Positions 8,329 through 17,481 are shown, numbered from the stretch's first letter. The stretch is DNA of 44,248 nucleotides from Cyclobacterium lianum (GCF_900143075.1 NZ_FRCY01000024.1:1-44248); one strand, 5' to 3'. Notes: generated by a model not told the origin, from the sequence alone. A program made the numbers and translations.

Positions 8329-9755
8329 TGAATCGTATCGGATGGATAAAATCAGGGAGGGAGGCGAGCTTCAGGTTTGGTGCCTGTTGCCTGTTGGCAA
8401 TGCTGACGTTGTCTTTCTGCTCGGAAAAGGCGGATGATGGCCCCATCATCATTGATGAACGGGATCAGGGAATGTCCTTAAAAAACACCATGGCCATAGA
8501 CAAGGTTTGGTCAGGGCATCCGGTTGGGTTTTCCTTGCTGACGCATGGAAACAGGCAGTACATTGCCTATTACAATGAAGACCGGCACATGACAGTAGGA
8601 CAGCGCAATTTGGAAGATGCTTCTTTCGAGCGCTTCACCCTCCCGGTGTTTGACAGAGAAGAAGGGGAGGGCACCAGTACCATACTGAATTGGGATAGCC
8701 ACAATTCCGTCACTCTCGCAGTAGATAAGGAAGGATTTATTCACCTGTCGGGCAACATGCACGTACATCCTCTTACCTATTTCAAATCCACCAAACCACA
8801 CGATATCAGCTCCCTGAAGCAGGAGATGAAAATGGTGGGTCGCAACGAGCAGCGATGTACCTATCCCAAATTCATGACCAGCAGGGAAGGGGAGTTGATA
8901 TTTCACTACCGCGATGGTGGAAGCGGCAACGGGAATGAAATTTACAATATCTACGACACGGAATCAGGAAAATGGTCCAGGCTTTTGGATGCACCGCTCA
9001 CTGACGGCAGAGGTGAAATGAATGCTTATGCTTCCCAACCTACTCTCCGGGAAGATGACTGGTACCACATGTACTGGGTCTGGCGGGACACGCCGGATTG
9101 TGAAACCAACCATGATTTGTCCTATATCAAAAGCCCGGACCTGATCAATTGGTACAACGCTTTTGAAGAGCCGGTACGCGTTCCCGTGACCATTGAGCAG
9201 CAATCGGTAATCGTTGACCCCATTCCCCCGGGCGGTGGCATCATTAACCTGGCGGCCAAACTCTGTCTGGACGAAAATCAGCAAGCGCTGATGGGCTATC
9301 ACAAGTATGATGAAGCCGGCAACCTGCAGTTTTACGTAGCGAGAGCAAGAGATGGAAAATGGACGTCCAAACAAGTAACCGATTGGAATTATCGTTGGGA
9401 ATTTTCCGGTCGTGGAAGCATTGATTTTGAAGTCAGGGTTGGCACATTTGAACGTAGGGATGATGGCAACTATGAACTGGGCTACCAGCATGTGGAATAT
9501 GGGAATGGTACCATCCTGCTCGATAAGGAGCTGAATCCTATCGGGAAGGTTCTTAAACCCGAGTCTTATGTTGCTGGTTTGCAGCCAGAGGATGATTTTC
9601 CGGGCCTGGGTGTTCGATCTGCGGGAGATTTGGGAAAGTCGGAGAATGGAAGAACATATATGCTCAAATGGGAGACGCTAGCCCGCAACAGGGACCGTCC
9701 CCATCCCGAACCGCTACCTGCCCCCAGTCAACTGTATTTGCTGGAGTTGGAATAG
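8319..9755 (+). CDS. BNR_4-type beta-propeller lipoprotein, candidate ulvan-lyase-like polysaccharide lyase
   Basis: This is a predicted lipoprotein: the lipobox is near LSFC (Cys34), with the start taken at 8319; 8328 is an alternative. The body is rich in short beta motifs with repeated DxxG turns and belongs, as I recognise it, to the BNR-repeat (PF15892-like) propeller proteins. Propeller ulvan lyases of PL24/PL25 use two histidines, a tyrosine and an arginine. Here His128 (WDSHNS) and His148 (GNMHVH) lie 20 residues apart, and Tyr182 (TYPKF) and Arg198 (FHYRDGG) lie 16 apart, matching the PL25 spacing as I remember it. This supports lyase activity but is not proof. The gene overlaps the preceding lyase and is followed by a strong hairpin. 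Alternatives are a sialidase-like or non-catalytic glycan-binding propeller. Confidence 0.75.
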   Translation: MEMMNRIGWIKSGREASFRFGACCLLAMLTLSFCSEKADDGPIIIDERDQGMSLKNTMAIDKVWSGHPVGFSLLTHGNRQYIAYYNEDRHMTVGQRNLEDASFERFTLPVFDREEGEGTSTILNWDSHNSVTLAVDKEGFIHLSGNMHVHPLTYFKSTKPHDISSLKQEMKMVGRNEQRCTYPKFMTSREGELIFHYRDGGSGNGNEIYNIYDTESGKWSRLLDAPLTDGRGEMNAYASQPTLREDDWYHMYWVWRDTPDCETNHDLSYIKSPDLINWYNAFEEPVRVPVTIEQQSVIVDPIPPGGGIINLAAKLCLDENQQALMGYHKYDEAGNLQFYVARARDGKWTSKQVTDWNYRWEFSGRGSIDFEVRVGTFERRDDGNYELGYQHVEYGNGTILLDKELNPIGKVLKPESYVAGLQPEDDFPGLGVRSAGDLGKSENGRTYMLKWETLARNRDRPHPEPLPAPSQLYLLELE

Positions 9756-9764
9756 CCGCAGAGC

Positions 9765-9826
9765 GCCTTATCTGGGTTCGGGATTGCAAATCCCGAACCC
9801 AGATAAGGCAGGATTTGCAATCCTGC
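9765..9826 (+). repeat. REP-like palindrome with perfect 21-bp stem, plus adjacent second palindrome
   Basis: Arms 9765-9785 and 9789-9809 are perfectly complementary around the loop GCA, giving a very stable hairpin starting 10 bases after the propeller-gene stop. A second palindrome with GCAGGATT arms (9808-9826) follows, as in the 6118-6409 cluster. Lying between convergent genes, it could act as a bidirectional terminator or an mRNA 3'-end stabiliser, though it has no T tract. Confidence 0.85.
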
Positions 9827-9879
9827 TTAAGGATCTTGTCAATAATAACCAAGATATCGAGGTGATTTCGGTAACGTTT

Positions 9880-9896
9880 GGGGATTACAAATCCCG
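9880..9896 (+). repeat. REP-like palindrome at the end of the porin gene
   Basis: GGGATTACAAATCCC with flanking bases is the same element type as at 6255-6271. It lies about 15 bases before the stop of the minus-strand porin gene. Confidence 0.7.
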
Positions 9897-9909
9897 CGGA
9901 TCCTGCGGT

Positions 9910-11286
9910 TCAGAATTTGCCATGCTGCCAGGGGAGGGTATAATTGAGTATGGTATTGAAGTGAATCAGATTGACTTTATTGTACACCCATGCAGGCTTC
10001 AGCTCCTGTTGATCCAATGCAACTTTCCCCATCATGATCAGGTGCAGGTGTAAACCCCTCACCAATGCATCCAAATTGTAGCGCATTCCCAGGTTGAGCT
10101 GAGCATAGCTGGGGACGGCATACTTGTTTCGGCGGGCATCGGCTGCATCCGGAAGGAAGTAAATGCCCACAAAGCTATATGCCTGTATCGGGTGAGGGAT
10201 AAAGCTGTGCTGAAAGTAGGTGCTAAGTGCATCTACCTGTCCGAGGCCTTCATTTCTTTCCCTTGGGATAAAGGTATAAAAGGGATCCCTTCCCCATTCC
10301 CTTGGACTCAGGTAGCGTCCCTTTCCCTGCATGTTTGTGTAGTTGAGGTACCAAAGGTTTCGTTTGGATTGAAGCCCTATTCTTCCACTAAGGATTAAGT
10401 GGTAATCCTCCGGATTTCGGTAGCGTAGGTCGATTTCTTCATTCCCTCCATTTCCCAGACCATGCTGGAAGGTTGCCTGCAGCCCGGTGATACCTTTCAG
10501 GTCTGTCTCCGGGATATTCCAGTGCTGATCCCATTGGGCCAGAAAGGCGCTGTAAATGTTGTCTACCAAAGTGTGGTTGAGCTGTAGCTTCCCATGATCC
10601 TTAAGCGCGAAATTGGCGTTCAGGACATGGGCAAAATCAACGTGGGTATTGTTAAAGTAAGCAGATGGACTACCTGCAACATCTCTGGCGACAGGGTACA
10701 TGCCTATACTTTCGCCCAAACCAAACCAGCCGCCGGTAGACCGGGGAGAAACAGCCCAAAACAAGTTGCTTTGCATCTCAATTTGCGGATGAAGCTGGAA
10801 GTGCAGTTGCAGACCTTCTACATAGGTCGGACTCAGCCGGCCATCCTGGGGGTTGATGAACGGGGTATTGATTTCCATTCTCCCCAACTTTGCCTGAAAT
10901 TTTTCCATTTCGAAGGCAAGGTTCAGGTTACCTGTTTTCCCAAAAATCCGCCGGTCCAGGTGATTGACGTCAAAGAGCCCTACCTCATAGCGGTTGAGGT
11001 TAGGTACCCGCCGGTCAAGCGCCGTCAGATCAGAACTTAATAGGCGCAAAAACCCCAGATATTCAGCATTAACTTTAAACCCATGGGGAAGATTGCTGCT
11101 CAGGGAAACCCTGGCCATCTGACCCCAGGCGTGGTCATTTTTAAAATCTCCACCTGGGTAGCTTGTACCCATCAGGTAGGAGCGTAGCCCAAGCTCCACA
11201 TTTGTTTTCCAGAGTGTACTGTCCTGCCGGGCATTCAGGGGAAACCACAAAAAAGACAGGTATATGATCAGTTGTAGTGTTCTCAT
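9910..11286 (-). CDS. OprD-like outer membrane porin
   Basis: This is a predicted outer-membrane beta-barrel channel of 458 residues. The signal peptide (about 1-20) ends near LNARQ. Alternating amphipathic strands run the whole length, and the segment NTPFINPQDGRLSPTYVEG closely resembles the conserved part of OprD-family porins, which pass small solutes. The C-terminus ends in Phe, fitting BamA-dependent barrel assembly. It overlaps the upstream cytochrome gene (ATGA at 11283-11286), so the two are translationally coupled. Since the cytochrome resembles thiosulfate dehydrogenase, the porin might admit its small anionic substrate; that is inference. It runs opposite to the PUL genes around it. 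Confidence 0.8.
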   Translation of the reverse strand: MRTLQLIIYLSFLWFPLNARQDSTLWKTNVELGLRSYLMGTSYPGGDFKNDHAWGQMARVSLSSNLPHGFKVNAEYLGFLRLLSSDLTALDRRVPNLNRYEVGLFDVNHLDRRIFGKTGNLNLAFEMEKFQAKLGRMEINTPFINPQDGRLSPTYVEGLQLHFQLHPQIEMQSNLFWAVSPRSTGGWFGLGESIGMYPVARDVAGSPSAYFNNTHVDFAHVLNANFALKDHGKLQLNHTLVDNIYSAFLAQWDQHWNIPETDLKGITGLQATFQHGLGNGGNEEIDLRYRNPEDYHLILSGRIGLQSKRNLWYLNYTNMQGKGRYLSPREWGRDPFYTFIPRERNEGLGQVDALSTYFQHSFIPHPIQAYSFVGIYFLPDAADARRNKYAVPSYAQLNLGMRYNLDALVRGLHLHLIMMGKVALDQQELKPAWVYNKVNLIHFNTILNYTLPWQHGKF

Positions 11287-12347
11287 GGGGTCCCGGCTTT
11301 TGCAGCCAATATGGGTTGAAATGGTCCAAATTTGTGCTGCGTTTCTGAAAAGGAGTCTGCATAGGGACCGAAGGGATGGTCCATAGGCTTACGGGAGATA
11401 TCCGGCCAGTCAGCAGATTTGTCTTTCGAAGGCCTGTCCATCGAGTTGACGTAAGCAGCCAGATCCCAGGCCTCTTCATCGCTGAGCATGGGCCTTTCAT
11501 GGCTTGCTCCGAGAGGCATATTGGCCTTTACGAAACCTGCAAAGCGGGAGATCCTGAAAAGTCCGGCTCCATCATTGTAGCTATTCGGTCCCCACAGGGG
11601 AGGATAGAAATAGGCCAGGCCGGAGGCATGTTGTAGGCCCTGCCCTTCGGCGCCGTGGCAGCTTGCACACTTTTGCTCATAGGTGGTTTTTCCCAGCAGC
11701 GGATCTGCTGCCCTATCCATCAAAGGTACCGCATAGATGCCGGTTCCTGATGGGACGATACCTTTGGGAACGTCCTTCCCCAGCCAGCGCATGTAGGCTA
11801 CCATGGCCCGCATTTCCTCGCTTTCCCGCTCCAGCGGCTGCCCATTGAGGCTCCTCTCAAAACAATCATTGATCCTTTTAGGGATATCTTCCATTTGGCC
11901 CGATCTGGACCTCACTTTGGGATAGCTGGAAGCTACAGCCCCAAAGTTATTGCCCAATGGGAGGGTACCGGCTTGCATATGGCAATTCTGGCAGTTTAAG
12001 CCGTTGGATATTTGCATGACTTTACCTTTTGGTCCCAGGTATTCGGATGTATGTTCGATCAGCTCCCTTCCGTATTCAATTTGCCTTGCATTGGGTTCGG
12101 CCGAAACGGTATTCCAGTCGGGTGCCTTCCAGAGATCATTCAGAGATATTAACGGCTGAACCTGTACGGCAGCCTTTTTTTGAGGATCTGATACTTCGCT
12201 CTGAGGGGCTGCTGGTGTGGAATTTTCCAGGTTGGAATGCGTGATGATGAGCAGGCTTAATCCAAATAGGCTCAGAACCAGAATGCTCAGCAGTAAACCC
12301 AAAATTCCTTTGACCAGCAATAGTGGTGATGGGTCAGATTCTTTCAT
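11283..12347 (-). CDS. Membrane-anchored diheme cytochrome c, TsdA (thiosulfate dehydrogenase)-like
   Basis: This is a 354-residue cytochrome with one N-terminal transmembrane helix (about 10-35), a linker, and two class I cytochrome c domains with heme motifs CQNCH (about 120) and CASCH (about 230). The segment RINDCFERSLNGQPL after the first heme resembles the TsdA family, where a cysteine in this region is an unusual axial heme ligand in the thiosulfate/tetrathionate enzyme. The domain order and spacing fit TsdA. The helix would tether it to the inner membrane facing the periplasm. It is coupled to the porin gene downstream. Alternative: an electron-transfer cytochrome of another diheme family. 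No other sulfur-oxidation gene is visible in the window. Confidence 0.75.
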   Translation of the reverse strand: MKESDPSPLLLVKGILGLLLSILVLSLFGLSLLIITHSNLENSTPAAPQSEVSDPQKKAAVQVQPLISLNDLWKAPDWNTVSAEPNARQIEYGRELIEHTSEYLGPKGKVMQISNGLNCQNCHMQAGTLPLGNNFGAVASSYPKVRSRSGQMEDIPKRINDCFERSLNGQPLERESEEMRAMVAYMRWLGKDVPKGIVPSGTGIYAVPLMDRAADPLLGKTTYEQKCASCHGAEGQGLQHASGLAYFYPPLWGPNSYNDGAGLFRISRFAGFVKANMPLGASHERPMLSDEEAWDLAAYVNSMDRPSKDKSADWPDISRKPMDHPFGPYADSFSETQHKFGPFQPILAAKAGTP

Positions 12348-12474
12348 TACTATACCAGTTTTTTTGAAACAATATTACGGCTACTTTGCCAAAGGAGAAG
12401 TGATTACTATCACACAGAATGCTTCTGCGGAATAAAAAATTTTGTAATTTGTGGGTTGGTTGAACATAGGATGC

Positions 12475-12491
12475 TCCGGTATAGGACCGGA
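12475..12491. repeat. Small inverted repeat upstream of the third lyase
   Basis: TCCGGT-ATAGG-ACCGGA is a perfect 6-bp stem with a 5-base loop, about 90 bases before the lyase start, in the gap between divergent genes (12348-12580). It could be an operator or a leader hairpin; function unknown. Confidence 0.3.
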
Positions 12492-12580
12492 AACCGGTAT
12501 GATCAGAAGAAAAGTTGGCGATCCCTGATGTAAACTTACTGCATTGGGCGATGCAGTTTCATTTTTAAACAAAAACCCAA

Positions 12581-14539
12581 ATGACTATGAACCTACAGAA
12601 GAGCATAGTGTTGCTGCTGATACATTTTACCCTTCTACATGTAGCAGTTGCGCAGGACCTTATCAGCGGGAAGTATTCAGGGCAGGAGCTTTCTGAATTG
12701 TTGATTCCCCTGAATGAATGGAAGCCATTTCCTGCTCTGGAAAACAGGGCTGCCTGGGAAAGTGCGGACCCGAAGGCCATGGAGGCCTACCTGCAATATG
12801 CCAACGATCATATTGATTATGATTGGCCTTACATTCCGGCCACCAAATCCTTATTGATAGACAGGACAGGCGATAGGGATGAATACCAGGCCATCACGTT
12901 TGAGAAGCGCCGCATGCTGGGCAGCATGATTTTGGCTGAGCTATATGAAAATGAAGGGAGATTTATCGACCCTATCATCAATGGCGTCTGGAGCATTTGT
13001 GAAGAGTCTTTCTGGGGAGTTCCGGCACACCTCCCCAAAACAGACGAATACTCCGGATTGATGGATGTGACCCGGCCTTTTGTGGATTTGTTTGCCGCAG
13101 AAACAGCCACTTACCTGGCCTGGGCAGACTATTTTTTTGGGGAGAAATTTGATGAAATTTCCCCTCAAATCCGCAAGAGAATACGTCATGAGACGCAAAA
13201 GCGCATATTTGAACCCCTGATGAACCAGCACCATGGCTGGATGTCTGCCAACGCAAATGGCAGGCCTCCCAATAACTGGAACCCCTGGATTTGCTCCAAC
13301 TGGATCAATAGTGCACTTCTACTGGAGCAGGATCAGAGCAAAAGGGCAGCCCTGGTATATCGGGCCATGGAAGTTTTGGATGAATTTTTGAATCCCTATC
13401 CGGAAGACGGGGGCTGTGACGAAGGTCCCAGCTATTGGGGTGCTGCTGCAGCTTCGCTATACGACAACATTTCTCTGCTTGACCTGGCCACAGGCAATGC
13501 CTTCCAGTACGTGTATGCAGATGAGAAGGTAAAAAATATGGGCAAGTTTATCTACCGGGCGCAGATCAGCGAAGATTATTTCCTGAATTTTGCAGATGCA
13601 GATCCACAGCCTAATATGGCAGCTTCTATGATCTACCGGTACGGCAAGGCCATTCAGGACCCGGAAATGATGAAATTTGGTGCCTTTTATCGCAGTGAAA
13701 ATGATTTTACGCTGCCCCGATTCCATTTTTTCAGAAACTTTTTTGAAGTATTCATGCACGAGGAGTTTAAAGATGCCGAAAAGGGCCTTCCGCTTCCCAA
13801 AGATGTCTGGCTTCCTGACATACAGGTAATGGTGGCCCGAGATGCGGAAGGTAGCACAGCGGGCTTTTTCCTTGCCGGGAAAGGCGGACACAACGATGAA
13901 AGCCATAACCACAACGATATCGGAAATTTTGTGGTCTATTACAACGGTCATCCACTGCTGATCGATGTTGGCCGGGGGACCTATACCAGAAAAACCTTTA
14001 GTGAAGACCGATACAGCATTTGGTACAATCGTTCAGATTACCACAACCTGCCCACCGTAAATGGATCGGTACAATTGCCAGGGAGTCAGTATAGGGCCAA
14101 AACAGTCAGCCACAATGCCCGGAATAATTCCAGTTCGATGCGTTTGGATATCTCCGGTGCCTATCCTGAGGATGCCAGTATCACCTCCTGGGACCGGACC
14201 CTTACCTTGCAGAGGGGCAAACGGGTGACTGTGGATGATGTTTTTGATCTGAGGCAATCTGATGGTCTGGTGCAGCACCTGATGACCATATATCCCGCCA
14301 GGGTCTCGGCACCGGGAAAATTGATCATCCCTTTTGCCGATGGGGAAGGAAATGAGATTCCTTTTGAATTGACCTATGATCAGAGGAAAATGGTAGCTAC
14401 GGTAGAAAAGGTACCTTTAACAGAGCCTGAGGACAGGGGGATAGAACAGAAATGGGGAGATACCATTTACAGGATCAATTTTACTTACCAGCACATCCCC
14501 GACAAAGGTAAAAGTTCATTCGTCCTTCAAAAACAATAG
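12581..14539 (+). CDS. Heparinase II/III-family polysaccharide lyase (third, divergent type)
   Basis: This exported 652-residue lyase candidate has a signal peptide at about 1-24 ending at VAVAQ; Met3 is an alternative start. The alpha/alpha-toroid part includes EESFWGVPAHLP, RPPNNWNPWICSNWI and GGCDEGPSYWGAAAA. The beta-sandwich part begins near 420 with DESHNHNDIGNF (His442, His444), the HxHxD-type signature of heparinase II/III proteins. It lacks the SHFLDVAEM and YPEG motifs of the two upstream paralogs, so it belongs to a different subfamily and may attack another linkage or the oligosaccharide products. It is transcribed with the PUL but separated from it by the minus-strand cytochrome-porin pair. 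The carbohydrate specificity is not visible. Confidence 0.85.
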   Translation: MTMNLQKSIVLLLIHFTLLHVAVAQDLISGKYSGQELSELLIPLNEWKPFPALENRAAWESADPKAMEAYLQYANDHIDYDWPYIPATKSLLIDRTGDRDEYQAITFEKRRMLGSMILAELYENEGRFIDPIINGVWSICEESFWGVPAHLPKTDEYSGLMDVTRPFVDLFAAETATYLAWADYFFGEKFDEISPQIRKRIRHETQKRIFEPLMNQHHGWMSANANGRPPNNWNPWICSNWINSALLLEQDQSKRAALVYRAMEVLDEFLNPYPEDGGCDEGPSYWGAAAASLYDNISLLDLATGNAFQYVYADEKVKNMGKFIYRAQISEDYFLNFADADPQPNMAASMIYRYGKAIQDPEMMKFGAFYRSENDFTLPRFHFFRNFFEVFMHEEFKDAEKGLPLPKDVWLPDIQVMVARDAEGSTAGFFLAGKGGHNDESHNHNDIGNFVVYYNGHPLLIDVGRGTYTRKTFSEDRYSIWYNRSDYHNLPTVNGSVQLPGSQYRAKTVSHNARNNSSSMRLDISGAYPEDASITSWDRTLTLQRGKRVTVDDVFDLRQSDGLVQHLMTIYPARVSAPGKLIIPFADGEGNEIPFELTYDQRKMVATVEKVPLTEPEDRGIEQKWGDTIYRINFTYQHIPDKGKSSFVLQKQ

Positions 14540-14695
14540 GAATGGACTGTGTTAAAATCAGCCAATATCCTCAGTTCTTATCAAAAAGCGGCATCAGGAG
14601 AGTCGGGATGTAACAGACCAATTGAGCCTGATGACGGTGTAGTTGCCAGTCGGATTTTAACCCTCAGAGAGGCTGGCATTTATTCCCCCGGATTG

Positions 14696-15487
14696 TCAGA
14701 AGTTTGATTTGATGCTTTCCCAATCCCAATCGTTGTTGATCTGCGGGATAGCATGGTGAGCCGTCATGTCAAATTGGCAAGGCACCACGGCCGCATAGTT
14801 ATTGGCAATGGCCCATTCGTCATTGTCCTCTCCCTTATCGAAATTGACAAAATTACCTGCCATCCAGAAATATTTTCTTCCGTTGGGGTCATATCTTTCT
14901 TCGAAATCTTCCTGCCATTTGGCTCGGGCCTGCCGGCAGATCTTGATACCTTTCAGGGCCTCATTTCGCTTGGGAGGAAAATTTACATTGAGCGCTACCC
15001 CTTTCGGAATCCCATAATCCAGCACTTGTTTGGCAATTTGATACACGTGGGGCTCTACATGGGAGAATTCGGCATCTGAACTGTAATCGCAAAGGCTGAA
15101 ACCTATTGAAGGATAGCCTTCAATGGCCCCTTCGATGGCGGCCGACATGGTGCCTGAATACAACACACTGATAGAGGTGTTGCTTCCGTGATTGATGCCA
15201 CTCACGATCAGGTCAGGCCTTTTGTCTTTCAATACATAATGTTTGGCCAGTTTTACGCAATCAGCAGGTGTTCCGCTGGATTTGTAGGCTTTTACATCTT
15301 TAAAAATTTCCTCCTCATAGAGCCGGAGTGTATTTCCAATGGTGATGGCGTGTCCCATTCCCGATTGGGGACTGTCTGGCGCAACCACTACGACATCTCC
15401 CAATTTTTTCATTACATCTACAAGGACACGGATACCCCGGGAAGTGATCCCGTCATCATTGGATACTAAAATTAAAGGTTTGGACAT
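14696..15487 (-). CDS. surE: 5'/3'-nucleotidase SurE
   Basis: This is a metal-dependent nucleoside monophosphate phosphatase of the SurE family, cytoplasmic. The N-terminus has the metal-binding SNDDG motif (Asp11-Asp12), followed by VVVAPDSPQSGMGHAIT, SGTPADCVKLA, and DLIVSGINHGSNTSISVLYSGTVSA-type segments (here SGTMSAA), all conserved in SurE. The length of 263 residues is typical. Its start overlaps the stop of the upstream gene (TAATG at 15485-15489), suggesting coupled translation with that secreted protein. The C-terminus (NDWDWESIKSNF) is ordinary for Bacteroidota. It converges with the third lyase. Confidence 0.97.
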   Translation of the reverse strand: MSKPLILVSNDDGITSRGIRVLVDVMKKLGDVVVVAPDSPQSGMGHAITIGNTLRLYEEEIFKDVKAYKSSGTPADCVKLAKHYVLKDKRPDLIVSGINHGSNTSISVLYSGTMSAAIEGAIEGYPSIGFSLCDYSSDAEFSHVEPHVYQIAKQVLDYGIPKGVALNVNFPPKRNEALKGIKICRQARAKWQEDFEERYDPNGRKYFWMAGNFVNFDKGEDNDEWAIANNYAAVVPCQFDMTAHHAIPQINNDWDWESIKSNF

Positions 15488-16140
15488 TAAGAGTTTCTTT
15501 TTATCTGGTTGTAATAAGCGGTAATCCGCAGCAGGTCTCCTCTCTTATCGTGAGAAAGCCTGTTTTTTCTCATGTAAAGCTTCATTTCCGATGATTTATC
15601 GTCCATGAAATCGTTGAGGAGTTCCCTTTTTTTCTGGCTGTATTTATAAATTTTTTGATCCTGTAGAAAATAAAAGTCAAAATCAAGCCGGTTAAAGCCT
15701 CTTCCCATCATGGGCATTCCCCACATGGGGTTCATGTACATGCCCCGCATACCCATGGTGTTGAAATTTCTGTTGTCAACGGTAATGTACTCCCTGCACA
15801 GCAGGGTGATTTCCTGGCCTTCTGTTAGCAATTCAAAAAATATGGGCGTCTTGTAGTCGGAGTTGAGTGCATACGGCAGGCTATAAAATATACGGATACC
15901 CCCGTATATTTCATCAAAGATTTCGAAATGACTGATAGAAGCTGAACTGAAGGTTTCAACGGTGTTTGATTGCACCTGCACAATGTTAGCTTCCAGGTCA
16001 TATTTAACCTTACCTTCACGCATTTCACCAGAGCTGAGGAATACTTTTCCATCGTGCCAAACCTGAGAAGGAAACTCCTGGGCTGCTGCAATGGTGGCAA
16101 ATAGGAATAAAGAGGATAATATGAACAAATACTTCTTCAT
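15487..16140 (-). CDS. Secreted hypothetical protein with a methionine-rich patch
   Basis: I do not recognise the family with certainty. The 217 residues start with a clear signal peptide (about 1-20, cleavage near AAAQ) and are otherwise beta-rich. The middle (about residues 130-150) holds a methionine- and glycine-rich patch with nine Met within 17 residues (MGMRGMYMNP...WGMPMM). The C-terminal third is charged, with helix-like KYSQKKRELLNDFMDD. It is probably periplasmic. Its stop overlaps the surE start, so the two form an operon, though nothing links their roles. The Met patch could bind Cu(I) or simply be a flexible loop. Confidence 0.7.
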   Translation of the reverse strand: MKKYLFILSSLFLFATIAAAQEFPSQVWHDGKVFLSSGEMREGKVKYDLEANIVQVQSNTVETFSSASISHFEIFDEIYGGIRIFYSLPYALNSDYKTPIFFELLTEGQEITLLCREYITVDNRNFNTMGMRGMYMNPMWGMPMMGRGFNRLDFDFYFLQDQKIYKYSQKKRELLNDFMDDKSSEMKLYMRKNRLSHDKRGDLLRITAYYNQIKRNS

Positions 16141-16225
16141 GACATGTTTACTTTTTGCTTCTACACCTGATACGTAAAATAATTGGCTTATGTTGAAGCA
16201 GGCCGGAGTAAAAACCGTTAGCAGG

Positions 16226-17443
16226 TTATTTGCGCATGATTTGATGTCCCATTTTATCTCTCTTGGTCTGCAGGTACCGCTCGTTGTGGGGGTTAGAATT
16301 GATTTCCAGGGGCACCGTGCCGACTATCTCCAGGCCATAGCCCGACAGCCCGATCCTTTTGGTAGGATTGTTCGTGATCAGGTTAATCTTCGTCACGTTC
16401 AGGTCACGGAGAATCTGCGCGCCTACCCCATAATCCCTTTTATCCATAGGGAATCCAAGTGCAAGGTTGGCTTGTACGGTATCCATACCTTCTTCCTGTA
16501 GTTTATAGGCCTTCAGCTTATTGATCAGTCCTATGCCCCGGCCTTCCTGGTTCATGTAGAGCACCAGGCCCTTGCCATGTGCTTCCACCATTCGCATAGC
16601 CTCATGGAGCTGAGGGCCACAGTCGCATCGACAAGATCCAAAGATATCGCCTGTAATGCAGGAAGAATGTACGCGCACCATCACGGTGTCCCCTTCCTCC
16701 CATTTACCCTTGATCAGGGCCATATGGATTTCGTCGGTATTGGTCTGCCTGTAAGCAATCAGGTCAAAGTCGCCCCATTCTGTGGGCATTTCCACACCGA
16801 TTTCTCTTTTGATCAGGCTTTCGTTTCTGAGGCGGTAAGCAATCAGGTCTTTGATGGAAATCAGCTTGAGGTCAAACCTTTCGGCCACCTGCACCAAATC
16901 CGGTAAGCGGGCCATGGTGCCGTCCTCGTTCATGATCTCCACCAGAACGCCTGCAGGCTGTAAACCTGCCAGGCGGGCCAGATCTATGGCAGCTTCAGTA
17001 TGGCCTGTTCGCCTCAAAACCCCTCCTCTCTTTGCTTTTAAGGGGAAAATGTGTCCCGGTTTTCCCAGCTCTTCCGGACGTATTTCCGGATCAATAAGTG
17101 CTTTGATCGTCTTGGACCTGTCACTAGCCGAAATGCCTGTGGTGCAACCATGGCCAATCAGGTCTACAGATACCGTAAATGGTGTTTCAAAGGCCGCAGT
17201 ATTGGTACCTACCATCAAGTCCAGGCCCAGCTCTTCGCACCTGTCCTCGATAAGCGGGGCGCATATGAGTCCCCGGCCGTGAGTGGCCATGAAATTGATG
17301 ATTTCGGGAGTTACTTTCTCTGCTGCACAAACAAAATCCCCTTCATTTTCACGATCTTCATCGTCCACCACAATGATGATTTCCCCATTTCTGGTGGCTT
17401 CTATGGCTTCTTCGATGGTATTGAGGTGAAAAGTATCTTCCAT
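16226..17443 (-). CDS. ribBA: Bifunctional DHBP synthase / GTP cyclohydrolase II (RibBA)
   Basis: This fused enzyme makes both precursors of riboflavin: 3,4-dihydroxy-2-butanone-4-phosphate from ribulose-5-phosphate, and the pyrimidine from GTP. The RibB domain (about 1-205) has [13 protein letters not shown] near the N-terminus and [12 protein letters not shown]. The RibA domain (about 210-400) has the zinc-binding [20 protein letters not shown], and [12 protein letters not shown]. At 405 residues it is full length. It stands alone between dnaG and the Met-rich protein gene; a good -7 box lies just upstream (17474-17481). No FMN riboswitch is evident in the short 78-base leader region. Confidence 0.97.
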   Translation of the reverse strand: MEDTFHLNTIEEAIEATRNGEIIIVVDDEDRENEGDFVCAAEKVTPEIINFMATHGRGLICAPLIEDRCEELGLDLMVGTNTAAFETPFTVSVDLIGHGCTTGISASDRSKTIKALIDPEIRPEELGKPGHIFPLKAKRGGVLRRTGHTEAAIDLARLAGLQPAGVLVEIMNEDGTMARLPDLVQVAERFDLKLISIKDLIAYRLRNESLIKREIGVEMPTEWGDFDLIAYRQTNTDEIHMALIKGKWEEGDTVMVRVHSSCITGDIFGSCRCDCGPQLHEAMRMVEAHGKGLVLYMNQEGRGIGLINKLKAYKLQEEGMDTVQANLALGFPMDKRDYGVGAQILRDLNVTKINLITNNPTKRIGLSGYGLEIVGTVPLEINSNPHNERYLQTKRDKMGHQIMRK

Positions 17444-17473
17444 TATATTTCCTTATCTCTTTAAATAAAGTCG

Positions 17474-17481
17474 CAAAATTA
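17474..17481 (-). promoter_or_regulatory. -7 box of the ribBA promoter
   Basis: On the minus strand this reads TAATTTTG, a full match to TAnnTTTG, 31 bases before the ribBA start. I see no clear -33 element at the right spacing. Confidence 0.4.
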
